DNA of 64,000 nt from Spiribacter salilacus (GTDB taxonomy: Bacteria > Pseudomonadota > Gammaproteobacteria > Nitrococcales > Nitrococcaceae), in assembly GCF_009649225.1 (NCBI RefSeq), contig NZ_WJPP01000002.1, positions 310,001-374,000 of the forward strand. The letters run 5' to 3'. The position numbers and the translations under genes were made by a program. The stretch's first letter is position 1. Each line of letters opens with the position of its first letter. Positions 1-11,436 of this stretch are shown in pieces. The notes under the pieces were generated by a model, which searched no databases, was not told the DNA's origin, and saw only the letters and a list, made by a program, of their open reading frames with translations.

Positions 1-1
1 T

Positions 2-88
2 GGCCAACGCTTGGTCAAGACGCTGCCCAGCCGATTCTTGCGGTATCACGGCTTCGCGGTGGATGCGGAACTGATCACTTTTCAATAG
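2..88 (+). CDS. C-terminal end of an unidentified protein (5' truncated by window)
   Basis: Frame 2 is open from the window edge to a TAG at 86-88, giving about 28 residues that end AVDAELITFQ. It lies 37 bp upstream of bamD on the same strand, so it is likely the tail of a real upstream gene. I do not recognise the family from so short a piece. Confidence 0.4.
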   Translation, partial: GQRLVKTLPSRFLRYHGFAVDAELITFQ

Positions 89-125
89 ACTGTCCATTCT
101 TTAAAGATAACGAGATGAGTTTGCC

Positions 126-1016
126 ATGACGCGCGCTTTCATACTGCTTCTTGTTGCTGTTTTTCTAACCGGGTGTGCCGGTGGTACCACGATTAACGCC
201 TTACGAGATTCAGACGCCGATACCATTTACGAAGCGGCCTCAGCTGCGATGAACCGTGGCGACTGGCAAACCGCCATCGAGCGCTTAGAGCTATTGCAGG
301 CGCAATATCCATTTGGCCCCGAAGCCACGCAAGCCCAGCTTGATGTGATCTATACCTATTATCGCAGCGGCGATGTGGCCTCGGCCGTGGCAGCGGCTGA
401 GCGTTTTAGGCGCATTAACCCGCGGCATGAAGCGGTGCCCTACACCTGGTACATGCAAGGTGTGGCGTTAGAAGAGCAGGGCGAAGATGTCATTAAACGC
501 TTCTTTAATATTGATATGGCACAGCGTGACCCGCGCCCGCGTGAACTAGCGTTTGATGCCTTTCAAACCGTCATCGATCGATATCCTGACACTCAATATG
601 CAGACGATTCCAGAGAACGCATTAACGCCATTTATGAAGAAAGTGCCCGTCATGAGCTGGCCATTGCTGAGTTCTATGTGGGCCTAGAAGCCTGGGTGGC
701 TGCTGCTCGACGCGCCACCTTCGTCATTGACAATTACCCCGGCACCGCCGCGCTTGAGCGCGCCGCAGACATCCTTGAGCGTTCTTACCGAGCACTTGAG
801 CTAAATGACTTAGCTGAAAATCTCGCTTCTGTGCGTAAACAAGGTTTTGCGCAAGAGATAGCTGACCCCACCCTGCCGAGCACGGAGTCAGGCGAGGCAA
901 CGCCCGCTATTCCCGGCTTAGATAATGGCGGCCGCCCGGCACCCCGCCCCGGCACTGAGGGCCGAGATGAAGAGCCAGTGCCACCAGGGCCAACGGAAAT
1001 GCCAAGCCCGCTTTAG
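126..1016 (+). CDS. bamD: Outer membrane assembly lipoprotein BamD
   Basis: BamD is the essential lipoprotein partner of BamA in the complex that folds beta-barrel proteins into the outer membrane. The N-terminus is a lipoprotein signal with lipobox LTGC (lipidated Cys17). The body is rich in TPR-like helices, and typical BamD segments such as RRINPRHEAVPYTWYM and DRYPDTQYADDS are present. At 296 residues it is longer than the usual ~245 because of a Pro/Gly/Glu-rich C-terminal tail (about residues 250-296), probably disordered. It is a separate transcription unit, and its stop directly abuts the stop of glnB on the other strand. Confidence 0.95.
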   Translation: MTRAFILLLVAVFLTGCAGGTTINALRDSDADTIYEAASAAMNRGDWQTAIERLELLQAQYPFGPEATQAQLDVIYTYYRSGDVASAVAAAERFRRINPRHEAVPYTWYMQGVALEEQGEDVIKRFFNIDMAQRDPRPRELAFDAFQTVIDRYPDTQYADDSRERINAIYEESARHELAIAEFYVGLEAWVAAARRATFVIDNYPGTAALERAADILERSYRALELNDLAENLASVRKQGFAQEIADPTLPSTESGEATPAIPGLDNGGRPAPRPGTEGRDEEPVPPGPTEMPSPL

Positions 1017-2992
<1,976 letters not shown>

Positions 2993-3011
2993 TAGGGCTG
3001 AATACTCATCA

Positions 3012-3884
3012 CTAGCCGGTAAAGCAGTCGCTAACGCGCTGACCGATTTCTGCCGGCGAGCGTACCGTTGCTACTCCAGCGCGCTCCAGCGCCGCAAACT
3101 TATCTGCTGCTGTTCCCTTGCCGCCACTAATAATGGCGCCGGCATGCCCCATGCGTTTTCCAGGCGGTGCCGTGACGCCCGCAATGTAGGCCACCACGGG
3201 CTTACGCACATTGGCTTGGATGTACTCAGCGGCCTCTTCTTCAGCCGTACCGCCAATCTCACCCACCATCACAATGCCCTTGGTTTGACGATCGGCCTCA
3301 AACTGCTCGATCACATCAATAAAGTTCATGCCGTGAATGGGGTCGCCACCAATGCCCACACAGGTGCTCTGCCCCATACCAATATCGGTGGTCTGCTTAA
3401 CGGCCTCGTAGGTTAGCGTGCCTGAGCGAGAAACAATGCCGATGGAGCCTGGCTTGTGAATGTGCCCGGGCATAATGCCAATTTTGCATTCACCTGGGGT
3501 GATCACGCCGGGGCAGTTGGGTCCGATTAAGGTGGCATCGTAAAAATCTAACGCCGCTTTAACCTTCAGCATATCCAACACCGGAATACCCTCGGTAATG
3601 CAGGCAATCACCTTAATGCCGGCTTCAGCCGCCTCAAGAATTGCATCGGCAGCAAAGGCCGCCGGTACGTAAATCATCGAGGCATTAGCACCGGTTTGAT
3701 CAACGGCATCACGCACTGTGTCAAACACAGGGCGGTCTAAATGCGACTGGCCACCGCGACCTGGCGTTGTACCGCCAACTACGTTGGTTCCATAAGCAAT
3801 GCACTGCTCAGCGTGAAAGCTGCCCTGCTTGCCTGTGAAGCCCTGAACGATGACCTTGGTGTTCTTGTCCACCAGAATACTCAT
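3012..3884 (-). CDS. sucD: Succinate-CoA ligase, alpha subunit
   Basis: This TCA-cycle enzyme subunit converts succinyl-CoA to succinate with nucleotide triphosphate formation. The CoA-binding domain is N-terminal ([12 protein letters not shown]), and the phosphorylated histidine is His247 in GHAGAI. At 290 residues it has full length. The start codon overlaps the sucC stop by four bases. The absence of the rest of the TCA operon (sdh, sucAB) next to sucCD, and its linkage to nadE-glnB, is a local arrangement. Confidence 0.96.
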   Translation of the reverse strand: MSILVDKNTKVIVQGFTGKQGSFHAEQCIAYGTNVVGGTTPGRGGQSHLDRPVFDTVRDAVDQTGANASMIYVPAAFAADAILEAAEAGIKVIACITEGIPVLDMLKVKAALDFYDATLIGPNCPGVITPGECKIGIMPGHIHKPGSIGIVSRSGTLTYEAVKQTTDIGMGQSTCVGIGGDPIHGMNFIDVIEQFEADRQTKGIVMVGEIGGTAEEEAAEYIQANVRKPVVAYIAGVTAPPGKRMGHAGAIISGGKGTAADKFAALERAGVATVRSPAEIGQRVSDCFTG

Positions 3885-5059
3885 GCGGATTCCCTCTGTA
3901 CTGCGCCGACTACTTTTTTAGCCCCGTCGGTTAAATTTTCGGCAGGAATGATGTCAAGACCACTTTGCTCGAGCAGTTGTTTACCCTGCTCTACATTGGT
4001 TCCTTCAAGCCTTACCACCACCGGCACCTTAATGCCGACCTCTTTAACCGCGGCAATCACACCCTCGGCAATCATGTCGCAACGGACGATGCCGCCAAAA
4101 ATATTGACCAAGATGCCTTTAACATCGGGGCTCGAGGAGATAATTTTGAACGCCTCAGTAACTCGTTCCTTATTCGTGCCACCCCCCACATCGAGAAAGT
4201 TGGCTGGCTCCCCACCGTGCAGTTTAATCACGTCCATTGTGGCCATCGCCAGCCCCGCACCATTCACCATGCAGCCAATGTTGCCGTCGAGCGTGATGTA
4301 GTTCAGGCCATGCTCAGCAGCCGCCACTTCGGTTTCGTCTTCCTGTGAGGGATCACGCATTTCCGCAATTTCGGCCTGCCGATTAACCTCGATAGCATTG
4401 TCATCGACATTAATTTTGGCATCGAGCGCCAGTAACGTGTCATCGCCCGTTACGATAAGCGGGTTGATTTCAACCAGGCCTAGATCTCGCTCTTCAAAGC
4501 AGCGGTAAAGCCCCTGCATGATCACGGTAAGCTGCTTAATTTGCGCCGGCGTTAGCCCTAAGGCAAAGCCCATTTGACGGCACTGATACGGCTGCAAACC
4601 CGCTACAGGGTTAACCCGTACCGTGATGATTTTTTCTGGCTCGGTAGCGGCAACCTCTTCAATATCCATACCGCCAGCGGCTGAGCCCATAAAGACAATG
4701 CGCTTGCTGGCCCGATCAACCAGTGCGCCTAAATAAATCTCGCGCGCAATATCCAGCCCTTCCTCGATCATGATCGAGTTGATGGGCATGCCATGCTCGT
4801 CTGTTTGATGCGTTACCAAACGCGTGCCCAGCAGCTCGTCGGTAAATGCGGCTACATCTGCCACACTTTTGGCGATTTTTACGCCACCGGCCTTGCCGCG
4901 CCCACCGGCGTGCACTTGCGCTTTAACTACCCAGACCGAGCCACCCAGCTTTTCAGCAGCGGCCTTTGCCTCTGCCGCTGAGCGGACCACAATACCTCTG
5001 GGGATGGGAATGCCATATTGGCTGAAGATATGCTTCGCCTGAAACTCATGCAGATTCAT
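3881..5059 (-). CDS. sucC: Succinate-CoA ligase, beta subunit
   Basis: The beta subunit binds the nucleotide through an ATP-grasp domain and pairs with SucD. It begins [12 protein letters not shown], the standard family start, and contains [10 protein letters not shown] in the ATP-grasp and [12 protein letters not shown] near the C-terminus. The length of 392 is normal. It is the first gene of the leftward unit; a purine-rich site (GGCGGAGAG) sits just upstream of the ATG. The 199-bp divergent region before pilA (5060-5258) must hold the promoters of both units. Confidence 0.96.
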   Translation of the reverse strand: MNLHEFQAKHIFSQYGIPIPRGIVVRSAAEAKAAAEKLGGSVWVVKAQVHAGGRGKAGGVKIAKSVADVAAFTDELLGTRLVTHQTDEHGMPINSIMIEEGLDIAREIYLGALVDRASKRIVFMGSAAGGMDIEEVAATEPEKIITVRVNPVAGLQPYQCRQMGFALGLTPAQIKQLTVIMQGLYRCFEERDLGLVEINPLIVTGDDTLLALDAKINVDDNAIEVNRQAEIAEMRDPSQEDETEVAAAEHGLNYITLDGNIGCMVNGAGLAMATMDVIKLHGGEPANFLDVGGGTNKERVTEAFKIISSSPDVKGILVNIFGGIVRCDMIAEGVIAAVKEVGIKVPVVVRLEGTNVEQGKQLLEQSGLDIIPAENLTDGAKKVVGAVQRESA

Positions 5060-5258
5060 CGACTCTCCGCCCTATTCGAAAAAGTGCGCGTATTCTCCCC
5101 CATTCTGGCCATCGGTTCAAAAATTGTCGCACTGCACGATAAAACATCCGCTTGTCGGATTCCTCAATTTACCCCTAAAACTGTGACGCAACCCGCAGTC
5201 ACCCCCTTGTTTTATCAGGCGAAATGCAATCTCCACATGACTTTTTTAGGAGATTCAC

Positions 5259-5738
5259 ATGCAGCACCACACACCCCGCACCCAACGCGGCTTTACGCTT
5301 ATTGAACTGATGATTGTGGTTGCCATTGTCGGCATCCTCGCCAGCATCGCCATACCCGCCTACTCGGACTACACCGTGCGCGCGAAAGTGACCGAAGCGG
5401 TTGCGGCGGCGGGAGCGATAAAAACAAGCGTGGCCGATTATTACTACGCGAATGGCGAGTTGCCTATTTCGAATAGCGCGGCAGGGCTAGGAATCGCGAG
5501 TGACTATTCAACAGACGTTATTGATGGCATCACGATAGAGGACGGCAGTGCCGCTGACGTTGAGGAAGGCACCATCAAAGTAAACTTTAAAGCCTTTGAT
5601 ACCGGCGTCACCGCTGGTGATTATCTTCTCTTTATTCCTGATAACTCAGGACTGTCTCTAACTTGGAGCTGTGAGGCAGCGAGCGGAGCAGCAACCCTCC
5701 CCGACCAATACGCCCCTGCCAGCTGCCGTGGCAGTTGA
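5259..5738 (+). CDS. Type IV pilin (PilA-like major pilin)
   Basis: This is a prepilin for a type IV pilus. A short positive leader precedes the prepilin peptidase site [17 protein letters not shown] (Phe1 and Glu5 of the mature protein), followed by the N-terminal helix [16 protein letters not shown]. Two C-terminal cysteines (WSC and ASC) fit the disulfide-bounded D-region. The length of 159 is typical. A clear AGGAGA ribosome site lies eight bases before the ATG. No pilB/C/D genes are adjacent, so the assembly machine must be encoded elsewhere. Named by family rather than orthology. Confidence 0.9.
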   Translation: MQHHTPRTQRGFTLIELMIVVAIVGILASIAIPAYSDYTVRAKVTEAVAAAGAIKTSVADYYYANGELPISNSAAGLGIASDYSTDVIDGITIEDGSAADVEEGTIKVNFKAFDTGVTAGDYLLFIPDNSGLSLTWSCEAASGAATLPDQYAPASCRGS

Positions 5739-6486
5739 TCGACTGATAACCCTAATCCAACTCAGTGGCGGGCGGCGGCGGTCGCCCGGCCACAACCAAA
5801 ACACTGCCCGTGCTAACGCGGGCAGCTTAATGCTAGAAACGCTAATCGGTCTGTCTGTGGTGCTACTGCTGGGTCTATCGGTGGTGCAGTGGGCGTTTGT
5901 TTACGAGGCTCGGGCCGTTGTAAGCCATGCAACCTACATGGCGGCGCGCTCAGGGGCAGTTAACGAAGCTAAAACTGGGCCCATGCGCATTGCGTTTGCG
6001 CGAACAATAACGCCGCTATTTGCGCCTGAACCCAGTACATTCGGATTTGAGCAGCGTTTTCTTGGCAAAAGTTCAATAGAAGCCACTCTGTACACCCGAT
6101 TGCGCATCCTTAATCCAACCAAAGAAGCCTTTACAGACTTTGGCATTACCGATTCGCAGGGGCAATTTGTACTGCCCTTTAGCCACCTAAAAACTGAGCC
6201 AGAAACCCCGGGGCCCGCCAGCGGCTTGAGCATTTACGATGCCACCTTATTAAGGGTAGAAGTCACTTACGGAGTTCCGCTCAATGTGCCCTTCGCTGGG
6301 CCAATGATTATCCAGTCTGCCCTAGCTGCGGGGCGCATTTTCAGCCATTTCGATGCTTATGAAACGGCTTTACTCAGCCAAAATCGTCTGCCCATTCAAA
6401 CAACCTCAACCGTGCGGCTACACACAAACGCACTGCCGAATAGCACAATACCCACGCGCTCTGAGGTCGAGTCGCAGATCAATTGA
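5728..6486 (+). CDS. TadE-like membrane-anchored pilin-type protein
   Basis: The sequence has a short polar leader followed by [20 protein letters not shown], a single hydrophobic helix with a conserved Glu, then [20 protein letters not shown]. This is the layout of TadE-type pseudopilins. The extracytoplasmic domain of about 190 residues contains [19 protein letters not shown], the beta segment common in TadE-like proteins. The start is uncertain: the frame is open back to 5671, GTG at 5728 overlaps the pilin stop, and ATG at 5830 falls within the hydrophobic segment. Overlap with the pilin gene suggests translational coupling. No tad locus is present here. Confidence 0.65.
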   Translation: MAVDRLITLIQLSGGRRRSPGHNQNTARANAGSLMLETLIGLSVVLLLGLSVVQWAFVYEARAVVSHATYMAARSGAVNEAKTGPMRIAFARTITPLFAPEPSTFGFEQRFLGKSSIEATLYTRLRILNPTKEAFTDFGITDSQGQFVLPFSHLKTEPETPGPASGLSIYDATLLRVEVTYGVPLNVPFAGPMIIQSALAAGRIFSHFDAYETALLSQNRLPIQTTSTVRLHTNALPNSTIPTRSEVESQIN

Positions 6487-6490
6487 TGGG

Positions 6491-6519
6491 TTGACCGACG
6501 ATAGACCGCAAGCTAGCCT
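6491..6519 (+). promoter_or_regulatory. Candidate sigma-70 promoter of teaA with inverted repeat at the start point
   Basis: TTGACC (6491-6496) and TAGCCT (6514-6519) are separated by 17 bp. An inverted repeat AGCCT-N6-AGGCT (6515-6530) covers the -10 and predicted start point, where a repressor could bind. This is a sequence match only. Confidence 0.35.
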
Positions 6520-6576
6520 CAACTTAGGCTGTCAAAACCCTTGGCAGAAAAATCAAAAATTATAGGAGACTCTTTT

Positions 6577-7587
6577 ATGAAGTCATCCAAGATCTTTACG
6601 TCCGCCGCCATCGGCGCCTTAGCGCTAGGTATGTCGGCTGCAGCTCTTGCAGATAACTGGCGCTTTGCGCACGAAGAATTTGAAGGCGACGTGCAAGATG
6701 TTTTTGCTCTGGCCTTTAAAGATCACATCGAAGCTAACTCTGACAACACCGTGCAGGTGTTTCGTTTTGGCGAGCTTGGTGAGTCTGACGACATTCTAGA
6801 GCAGGCCCAGGCCGGTATTCTGGAGTTTGTTAACCAGTCGCCCGGGTTCAGTGGCGCATGGCTGCCCGCCGCGCAGATCTTTTTTGTGCCCTACCTCTTG
6901 CCTACAGATCAAGAGACCGTGTTGGAGTTCTTCGACTCCAGTGTCGCCATCAACGAGATGTTTCCAGAGCTCTATGCCGAACATAATTTAGAGCTGCTGA
7001 AAATGTATCCAGAGGGCGAAATGGTCGTAACCGCTGATGAGCCAGTAACCAGCCCTGAGGAGTTTTCTGGCAAGCGGATTCGCGTGATGACCAACCCCTT
7101 GCTGTCTGAAACCTACAACGCATTTGGCGCCACTCCAACGCCACTGCCTTGGGGTGAGGTTTATGGCGGCTTGCAGACGGGCCTGATTGATGGCCAAGAG
7201 AACCCCATCTTTTGGATTGAATCCGGCGGTCTGTACGAAGTATCACCCAACCTGATCTTCACGGGGCATGGCTGGTTCACCACGGCAGCAATGGCTAACA
7301 AAGACTTCTTTGATGGCCTTTCTGCAGATGAGCAACAGCTCATCCGTGATGCCGCTGATACCGCCTATGCACAAACCATGGAGCATATTTCGGGATTGGC
7401 AGACGAGGCATTAGAGAAAATCCTCGCCGCATCTGATGAGGTTACCGTTACCCGTCTAACCGAAGAGCAAATCGACTCCTTCCGCGCCCGCGCGGATCAG
7501 GTTGAGGCCGCTTATTTGGACATGACCGGTGACAACGGTGCCATGCTGCTTGAGCAGTTTAAGGCTGATCTTGAGGCCGTGCAGTAA
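6577..7587 (+). CDS. teaA: Ectoine/hydroxyectoine TRAP transporter, periplasmic binding protein TeaA
   Basis: This solute-binding protein delivers ectoine or hydroxyectoine to the TeaBC permease. A Sec signal ends ALA/DNW after residue 25. The mature protein closely follows my recollection of Halomonas elongata TeaA over its whole length (for example ESGGLYEVSPNL, TPTPLPWGEVYGGLQTG). In mature numbering Glu9, Gly65, Phe66, Trp167, Trp188 and Phe209 are present; I recall these as ectoine contacts. The start at 6577 was chosen because AGGAGA precedes it and it begins the signal peptide; the frame is open further upstream but without support. Confidence 0.93.
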   Translation: MKSSKIFTSAAIGALALGMSAAALADNWRFAHEEFEGDVQDVFALAFKDHIEANSDNTVQVFRFGELGESDDILEQAQAGILEFVNQSPGFSGAWLPAAQIFFVPYLLPTDQETVLEFFDSSVAINEMFPELYAEHNLELLKMYPEGEMVVTADEPVTSPEEFSGKRIRVMTNPLLSETYNAFGATPTPLPWGEVYGGLQTGLIDGQENPIFWIESGGLYEVSPNLIFTGHGWFTTAAMANKDFFDGLSADEQQLIRDAADTAYAQTMEHISGLADEALEKILAASDEVTVTRLTEEQIDSFRARADQVEAAYLDMTGDNGAMLLEQFKADLEAVQ

Positions 7588-7621
7588 TCTGCCAAGCCTC
7601 TTTGGCCCATGGTAATCACCA

Positions 7622-7655
7622 GGGGGGCGACCCGATACCGGGCTCGCCCCTTTTT
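7622..7655 (+). terminator. Hairpin with T-tract between teaA and teaB (partial terminator/mRNA stabiliser)
   Basis: GGGGCGACCC (7624-7633) pairs with GGGCTCGCCCC (7640-7650), leaving one bulged base, and TTTTT follows. Its place between binding-protein and permease genes is typical of elements that lower permease expression relative to the binding protein. Confidence 0.7.
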
Positions 7656-7679
7656 GTTACCCACCGGGGGAGATAACCC

Positions 7680-8258
7680 GTGAATGATGAAGAAGCAGAA
7701 AAAAATTATCGCTCAGGTTTGCCCGGGTTTCTGGGGGTAATCGACACCGGCATCAGCCGTTTTGAAGCCTTTATGCTCGGCTTTGGTGTCTTGCTAATGG
7801 CCGTCAATACGGTGGCTAACGTGCTTGCCCGCTTTCTTCTTGGTGAGAGCATTTTCTTTTCAGGCGAAATTAACCGAATTCTGATCATTTTGATCACCTT
7901 CGCGGGCATTGGTTATGCCGCAAGGCATGGCCGCCATATTCGGATGTCTGCCATTTACGATGCATTCCCGGTAGCCGGGCGTAAAGCGATTATGATCACC
8001 ATCGCGTTTATCACCGCCATCGCCATGTTTTTCCTGTGCTACTACTCAATCGGTTTTATTATCACCATGGAATCTCGCGGGCGCGTCTTACCCGCACTAA
8101 ACCTGCCCATTTGGTGGATCTACGTGTGGGTACCGGTCGGATTTGGCATTACCGGTATTCAGTATTTACTCACCGCCATAAAGAACATCACCAGCAAAGA
8201 TGTTTATCTCTCCACAGCCATGGTAGATGGCTATAGCGACACAGAAACTGAGGTGTAG
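7680..8258 (+). CDS. teaB: Ectoine TRAP transporter, small membrane subunit TeaB (DctQ family)
   Basis: This is the small permease subunit of the TRAP transporter. About four hydrophobic segments are visible, with the DctQ-type [20 protein letters not shown] and ARHGRHIRM in the middle. At 192 residues it is within the family range. It starts with GTG at 7680 after a GGGGGAG ribosome site. It lies between the post-teaA hairpin and teaC (five-base gap), so its expression may be lower than that of teaA. Confidence 0.9.
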   Translation: MNDEEAEKNYRSGLPGFLGVIDTGISRFEAFMLGFGVLLMAVNTVANVLARFLLGESIFFSGEINRILIILITFAGIGYAARHGRHIRMSAIYDAFPVAGRKAIMITIAFITAIAMFFLCYYSIGFIITMESRGRVLPALNLPIWWIYVWVPVGFGITGIQYLLTAIKNITSKDVYLSTAMVDGYSDTETEV

Positions 8259-8263
8259 CAGCC

Positions 8264-9547
8264 ATGGCAGTCATTATGTTCTCAGTAATGGTGGGGCTTT
8301 TACTCATTGGATTTCCAATGATGGTACCGCTCATCGCTGGCGCGGTGATCGGGTTTGTCATGATGTTCAACGGGTTTGGGCAAATGGAAACGCTCATTCA
8401 GCAGATCGTGGCGGGCATCCGCCCGGCCTCTTTGATCGCTGTGCCCATGTTTATTCTGGCGGCAGACATTATGACTCGCGGTCACTCCGCCGAACGACTC
8501 ATCAATATGGTGATGGCCTTCATCGGCCACATTAAAGGCGGCCTGGCTGTCAGTACCGCTGCCTCTTGCACCCTATTTGGCGCCGTGTCTGGATCTACCC
8601 AGGCCACCGTGGTTGCGGTTGGCTCACCCTTACGGCCCAAAATGCTCAAAGCTGGCTACTCAGACTCCTTCACGCTGGCGCTCATCATCAACTCCAGCGA
8701 CATCGCATTCTTAATTCCGCCCAGCATCGGCATGATTGTGTATGGGGTAATTTCAGAGACCTCAATCGGCGAGCTGTTTATTGCCGGCATCGGCCCTGGC
8801 TTAATGATTTTGCTGATGTTCTCTTTGTATTGCGTTATTTACGCCTACATTAAAGACGTTCCCACCGAAGAAAAAACGAGTTGGGGAGAGCGGCTGGTTG
8901 CCGTGCGTCAGGCACTCTGGCCGCTCGGCTTTCCCCTCATTATCGTGGGTGGCATTTACGGCGGCATCTTTAGCCCCACAGAGGCGGCCGCCGTTTGCGT
9001 GCTTTATGCCTTTATTTTGGAATTTATTGTTTTTCGATCGCTGCAGTCCAAAGAAATCTGGGCCATCGCCAAGTCCACCGGCCTAATCACGGCCGTTGTG
9101 TTCATTTTGGTGGGTGTAGGTAACGGGTTCTCATGGATCATCTCGTTTGCCCAAATCCCGCAGGCGGTTTTAGAAGCCGTGGGCATTAACGAGGCAGGCC
9201 CCACCGGCGTGCTGATTGCCATTTGTGTGGCGTTTTTTATTGCCTGCATGTTCGTTGACCCCATCGTTGTTATCTTGGTGCTTACGCCTATCTTTATGCC
9301 CGCAATTGCGGCCACGGGGCTTGACCCTGTGCTGGTGGGTATTTTGATTACGCTACAGGTGGCCATTGGCTCGGCAACGCCACCGTTTGGTTGCGACATC
9401 TTTACGGCCATTGCGATTTTTAAACGCCCCTATTGGGAGGTGATACGCAGTACGCCGCCGTTTATCTTTATGCTGGTTCTCTCGGCCGCGCTGCTGATTA
9501 TGTTTCCGCAGATTGCATTGGGCCTGCGCGACTTGATGTTCAATTAA
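8264..9547 (+). CDS. teaC: Ectoine TRAP transporter, large membrane subunit TeaC (DctM family)
   Basis: This is the 12-helix transport channel of the TRAP system, driven by a sodium or proton gradient. The 427-residue length is standard. Family hallmarks include GAVSGSTQATVVAVGSPL, PPSIGMIVYGV and FSPTEAAAVCVLYAF, with the C-terminal IGSATPPFGCDIF. It follows teaB by five bases and precedes teaD by nine. Assignment to ectoine rests on the strong TeaA match and the A-B-C-D gene order. Confidence 0.92.
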   Translation: MAVIMFSVMVGLLLIGFPMMVPLIAGAVIGFVMMFNGFGQMETLIQQIVAGIRPASLIAVPMFILAADIMTRGHSAERLINMVMAFIGHIKGGLAVSTAASCTLFGAVSGSTQATVVAVGSPLRPKMLKAGYSDSFTLALIINSSDIAFLIPPSIGMIVYGVISETSIGELFIAGIGPGLMILLMFSLYCVIYAYIKDVPTEEKTSWGERLVAVRQALWPLGFPLIIVGGIYGGIFSPTEAAAVCVLYAFILEFIVFRSLQSKEIWAIAKSTGLITAVVFILVGVGNGFSWIISFAQIPQAVLEAVGINEAGPTGVLIAICVAFFIACMFVDPIVVILVLTPIFMPAIAATGLDPVLVGILITLQVAIGSATPPFGCDIFTAIAIFKRPYWEVIRSTPPFIFMLVLSAALLIMFPQIALGLRDLMFN

Positions 9548-9556
9548 GGACTCTTT

Positions 9557-10006
9557 ATGGCTGTATTTAACCGAATTTTAGTACCGGTCGATGGCTCCAG
9601 CGGCGCTGTGCAGGCGCTCGATAAAGCCGTGGCATTGCAAAAGCTCACTGATGCCGAAATTCTGGTGTTGTGTGTTTTTAAACATCACAGTTTAAGAGAG
9701 GCGTCCATTTCGATGGTGCGGCCCAATAAAATGGCGATCCCTGACGATGCACTTAAAGAATATGCCACCGATATTGCCATGTCAGCCAAGCAGTACATAT
9801 TGGATCGAGATGTTGATGCCGAGAAGCTACGTGCATTTGTTAAGGGTGGGCGCCCTTCAGGCACGATCGTGCAATTTGCCCGGCAGCGTGATTGCGATTT
9901 AATTATTGTTGGTGCCACGGGCACGACAGGCGACTCAAGCGCGCTACTTGGCAGCGTGGCTCAGCGCGTGGCAGGCGCAGCCCATTGCCCGGTGTTAGTT
10001 GTTTAG
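9557..10006 (+). CDS. teaD: Universal stress protein TeaD
   Basis: TeaD is the ATP-binding UspA-family protein encoded with teaABC; in Halomonas it is reported to down-modulate ectoine uptake. The fold begins [13 protein letters not shown], and the nucleotide motif G-x2-G-x9-G-S is intact in [15 protein letters not shown] near the C-terminus. The length of 149 is typical. Its presence completes the teaABCD order and supports the substrate call. The stop overlaps the ampE stop on the opposite strand by four bases. Confidence 0.9.
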   Translation: MAVFNRILVPVDGSSGAVQALDKAVALQKLTDAEILVLCVFKHHSLREASISMVRPNKMAIPDDALKEYATDIAMSAKQYILDRDVDAEKLRAFVKGGRPSGTIVQFARQRDCDLIIVGATGTTGDSSALLGSVAQRVAGAAHCPVLVV

Positions 10007-10854
10007 CCTAAGCCAAATAATACAAGGGCAGCGGCAAAGGCCACCCATACATACAGTGCGCGGCGCAGCAGAGCATGTGCATCTTCTACGGCTTCCAGTG
10101 AATCATCCGTGCTGCCCACCGCACCGAATGCCGCATTAATCAGCCGCGCATCTTCGTTGTCTGACCCGGCCGTTTCCCAACGAGACCATGCCCACTTAAA
10201 ATGCCCCGCCAGCGCCAGCCCCAGCACAAGCAGGCGATTGGGCAGCCAATCAAGCCACCCCAACAATCGCGCCAGGCATTCACAAAAACGCGGGCCCGTG
10301 TTGTCATGCCCATCGCTAAATGCACGCGCCAACACCACAAAGCGATACGCCACCGCCCCAACAGGGCCAAAAATCATGAACCAAAAGACCGGCGAAAACA
10401 GCCGCGTTCTTGCCCGCAGCACCATCGCACTGGCGGCGGCCTCGGGCAGCGCCGCAAACTCAACACCTTCTGCCAAGGGGCTGCCGCCCTGCAAAACTGT
10501 CAAACTGGCTCTGGCGGCTGTTTCGTCACCCTGACGCCAAGCCATCAAAAAATGCGCAAGCTCCGTTTCGATGGTTTCACCACCACCAAAGGCAAAACAC
10601 AACGCCAAAATGCTTAAACCAATCCATACAAACCCAAGCAAGGCATCAGAAAAAACAAGCTGCAGGGCCAGCACAGGCAGCAATAATGGCAGTAATAAAA
10701 TGGCGGCGCCAAGCGGCTGATCCCACAGCCCCATTGGCATTAAACGCTGCTGTAGCCAGGCTGCGTAACGGTTAAAACCCGTTGCACTGCGCCAGCCCCC
10801 GGGTGGCATCAGGCTATTAACGAATAGCGCAATTAACAGTGCAATCACTTTCAT
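10003..10854 (-). CDS. ampE: AmpE-like inner membrane protein
   Basis: AmpE is a membrane protein of unclear biochemical role encoded with ampD and linked to beta-lactamase regulation and cell-wall recycling. About four hydrophobic segments are spread over the protein ([15 protein letters not shown] at the start, a pair near residue 55-90, one in the middle, one at the C-terminus). The start at 10854 was chosen because it gives an ATGA overlap with the ampD stop; an in-frame start at 10893 would lie inside ampD. Low sequence conservation is usual in this family; location beside ampD is the main support. Confidence 0.85.
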   Translation of the reverse strand: MKVIALLIALFVNSLMPPGGWRSATGFNRYAAWLQQRLMPMGLWDQPLGAAILLLPLLLPVLALQLVFSDALLGFVWIGLSILALCFAFGGGETIETELAHFLMAWRQGDETAARASLTVLQGGSPLAEGVEFAALPEAAASAMVLRARTRLFSPVFWFMIFGPVGAVAYRFVVLARAFSDGHDNTGPRFCECLARLLGWLDWLPNRLLVLGLALAGHFKWAWSRWETAGSDNEDARLINAAFGAVGSTDDSLEAVEDAHALLRRALYVWVAFAAALVLFGLG

Positions 10855-11411
10855 GGCGGTGTTATCCCCGTGCCAGCCGCTAAGCGCGACCAATCAAAAA
10901 ATGGCCCCGGATCGGTTTTCCGACCGGGTGCAATATGACAATGCCCTACCACTCGGTTGGCGGCAATAGCAGGGTATGCGGTGCGCAAGACAGGAATTAA
11001 GGTTTGCAAACAGTCGTACTGCGCATCGGTGTAGGGATGATCGTCGCTGCCTTCTAGCTCTACCCCAATGGAGTAGTCGTTACATTCGGCCTGCCCCGCA
11101 AACCAAGACTCACCCGCATGCCATGCCCGATCGGTAAAAGCTACAAATTGGGTGACATCGCCCTGCCGGTCGATCAGTAAATGCGCAGAAACGCGTAAGC
11201 CAGCCAAATACGTAAATCGGGGGTCTGTTTGCGTATCTAGCGTATTGGTAAACAGAGCATGGATATACGGCCCGCCAAACTCCCCGGCTGGCAGGCTAAT
11301 GCCATGCAGCACAATCAAGCTAGGCTCCTGCCCCACGGGGCGCGGCCCATAATGAGGGGAAGCGCAAATTGAAGCGCCACCTAGCCATCCACTACTACAA
11401 TCTACCTGCAT
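10851..11411 (-). CDS. ampD: 1,6-anhydro-N-acetylmuramyl-L-alanine amidase AmpD
   Basis: AmpD is the cytoplasmic zinc amidase that removes the peptide from anhydro-muropeptides during peptidoglycan recycling. The zinc ligands fit His36 (VLHGISLP), His157 and Asp167 ([14 protein letters not shown]), with the conserved Lys in PGRKTDP. The start [12 protein letters not shown] aligns with the usual AmpD start; the longer in-frame start at 11462 would run into the divergent neighbour. It is 186 residues long. The start codon lies only 25 bp from that of the divergent yyaL-like gene and has no ribosome site. It is translationally coupled to ampE. Confidence 0.94.
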   Translation of the reverse strand: MQVDCSSGWLGGASICASPHYGPRPVGQEPSLIVLHGISLPAGEFGGPYIHALFTNTLDTQTDPRFTYLAGLRVSAHLLIDRQGDVTQFVAFTDRAWHAGESWFAGQAECNDYSIGVELEGSDDHPYTDAQYDCLQTLIPVLRTAYPAIAANRVVGHCHIAPGRKTDPGPFFDWSRLAAGTGITPP

Positions 11412-11418
11412 GCGTAAA

Positions 11419-11428
11419 ATGATATCAT
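11419..11428. promoter_or_regulatory. Palindromic -10 element: candidate divergent promoter of ampD and the yyaL-like gene
   Basis: ATGATATCAT is a perfect 10-bp palindrome. On the + strand it provides an extended -10 (TGA then TATCAT, 11423-11428) ending eight bases before the ATG at 11437. On the - strand the same TATCAT (11424-11419) ends seven bases before the ampD start at 11411. Both predicted transcripts would begin at or within a base or two of the start codon. Confidence 0.5.
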
Positions 11429-11436
11429 CACCCGTT

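Noticed and set aside
5060-5258. CRP-like inverted repeat GTGAC-N10-GTCAC between sucC and pilA
   Set aside because: The half-sites are too far apart for a Crp site (TGTGA-N6-TCACA). It may be a weak hairpin but has no clear role.
5200-5258. Possible sigma-54 promoter for the pilin gene
   Set aside because: pilA promoters often use sigma-54, but no GG-N10-GC element with correct spacing was found in this stretch.
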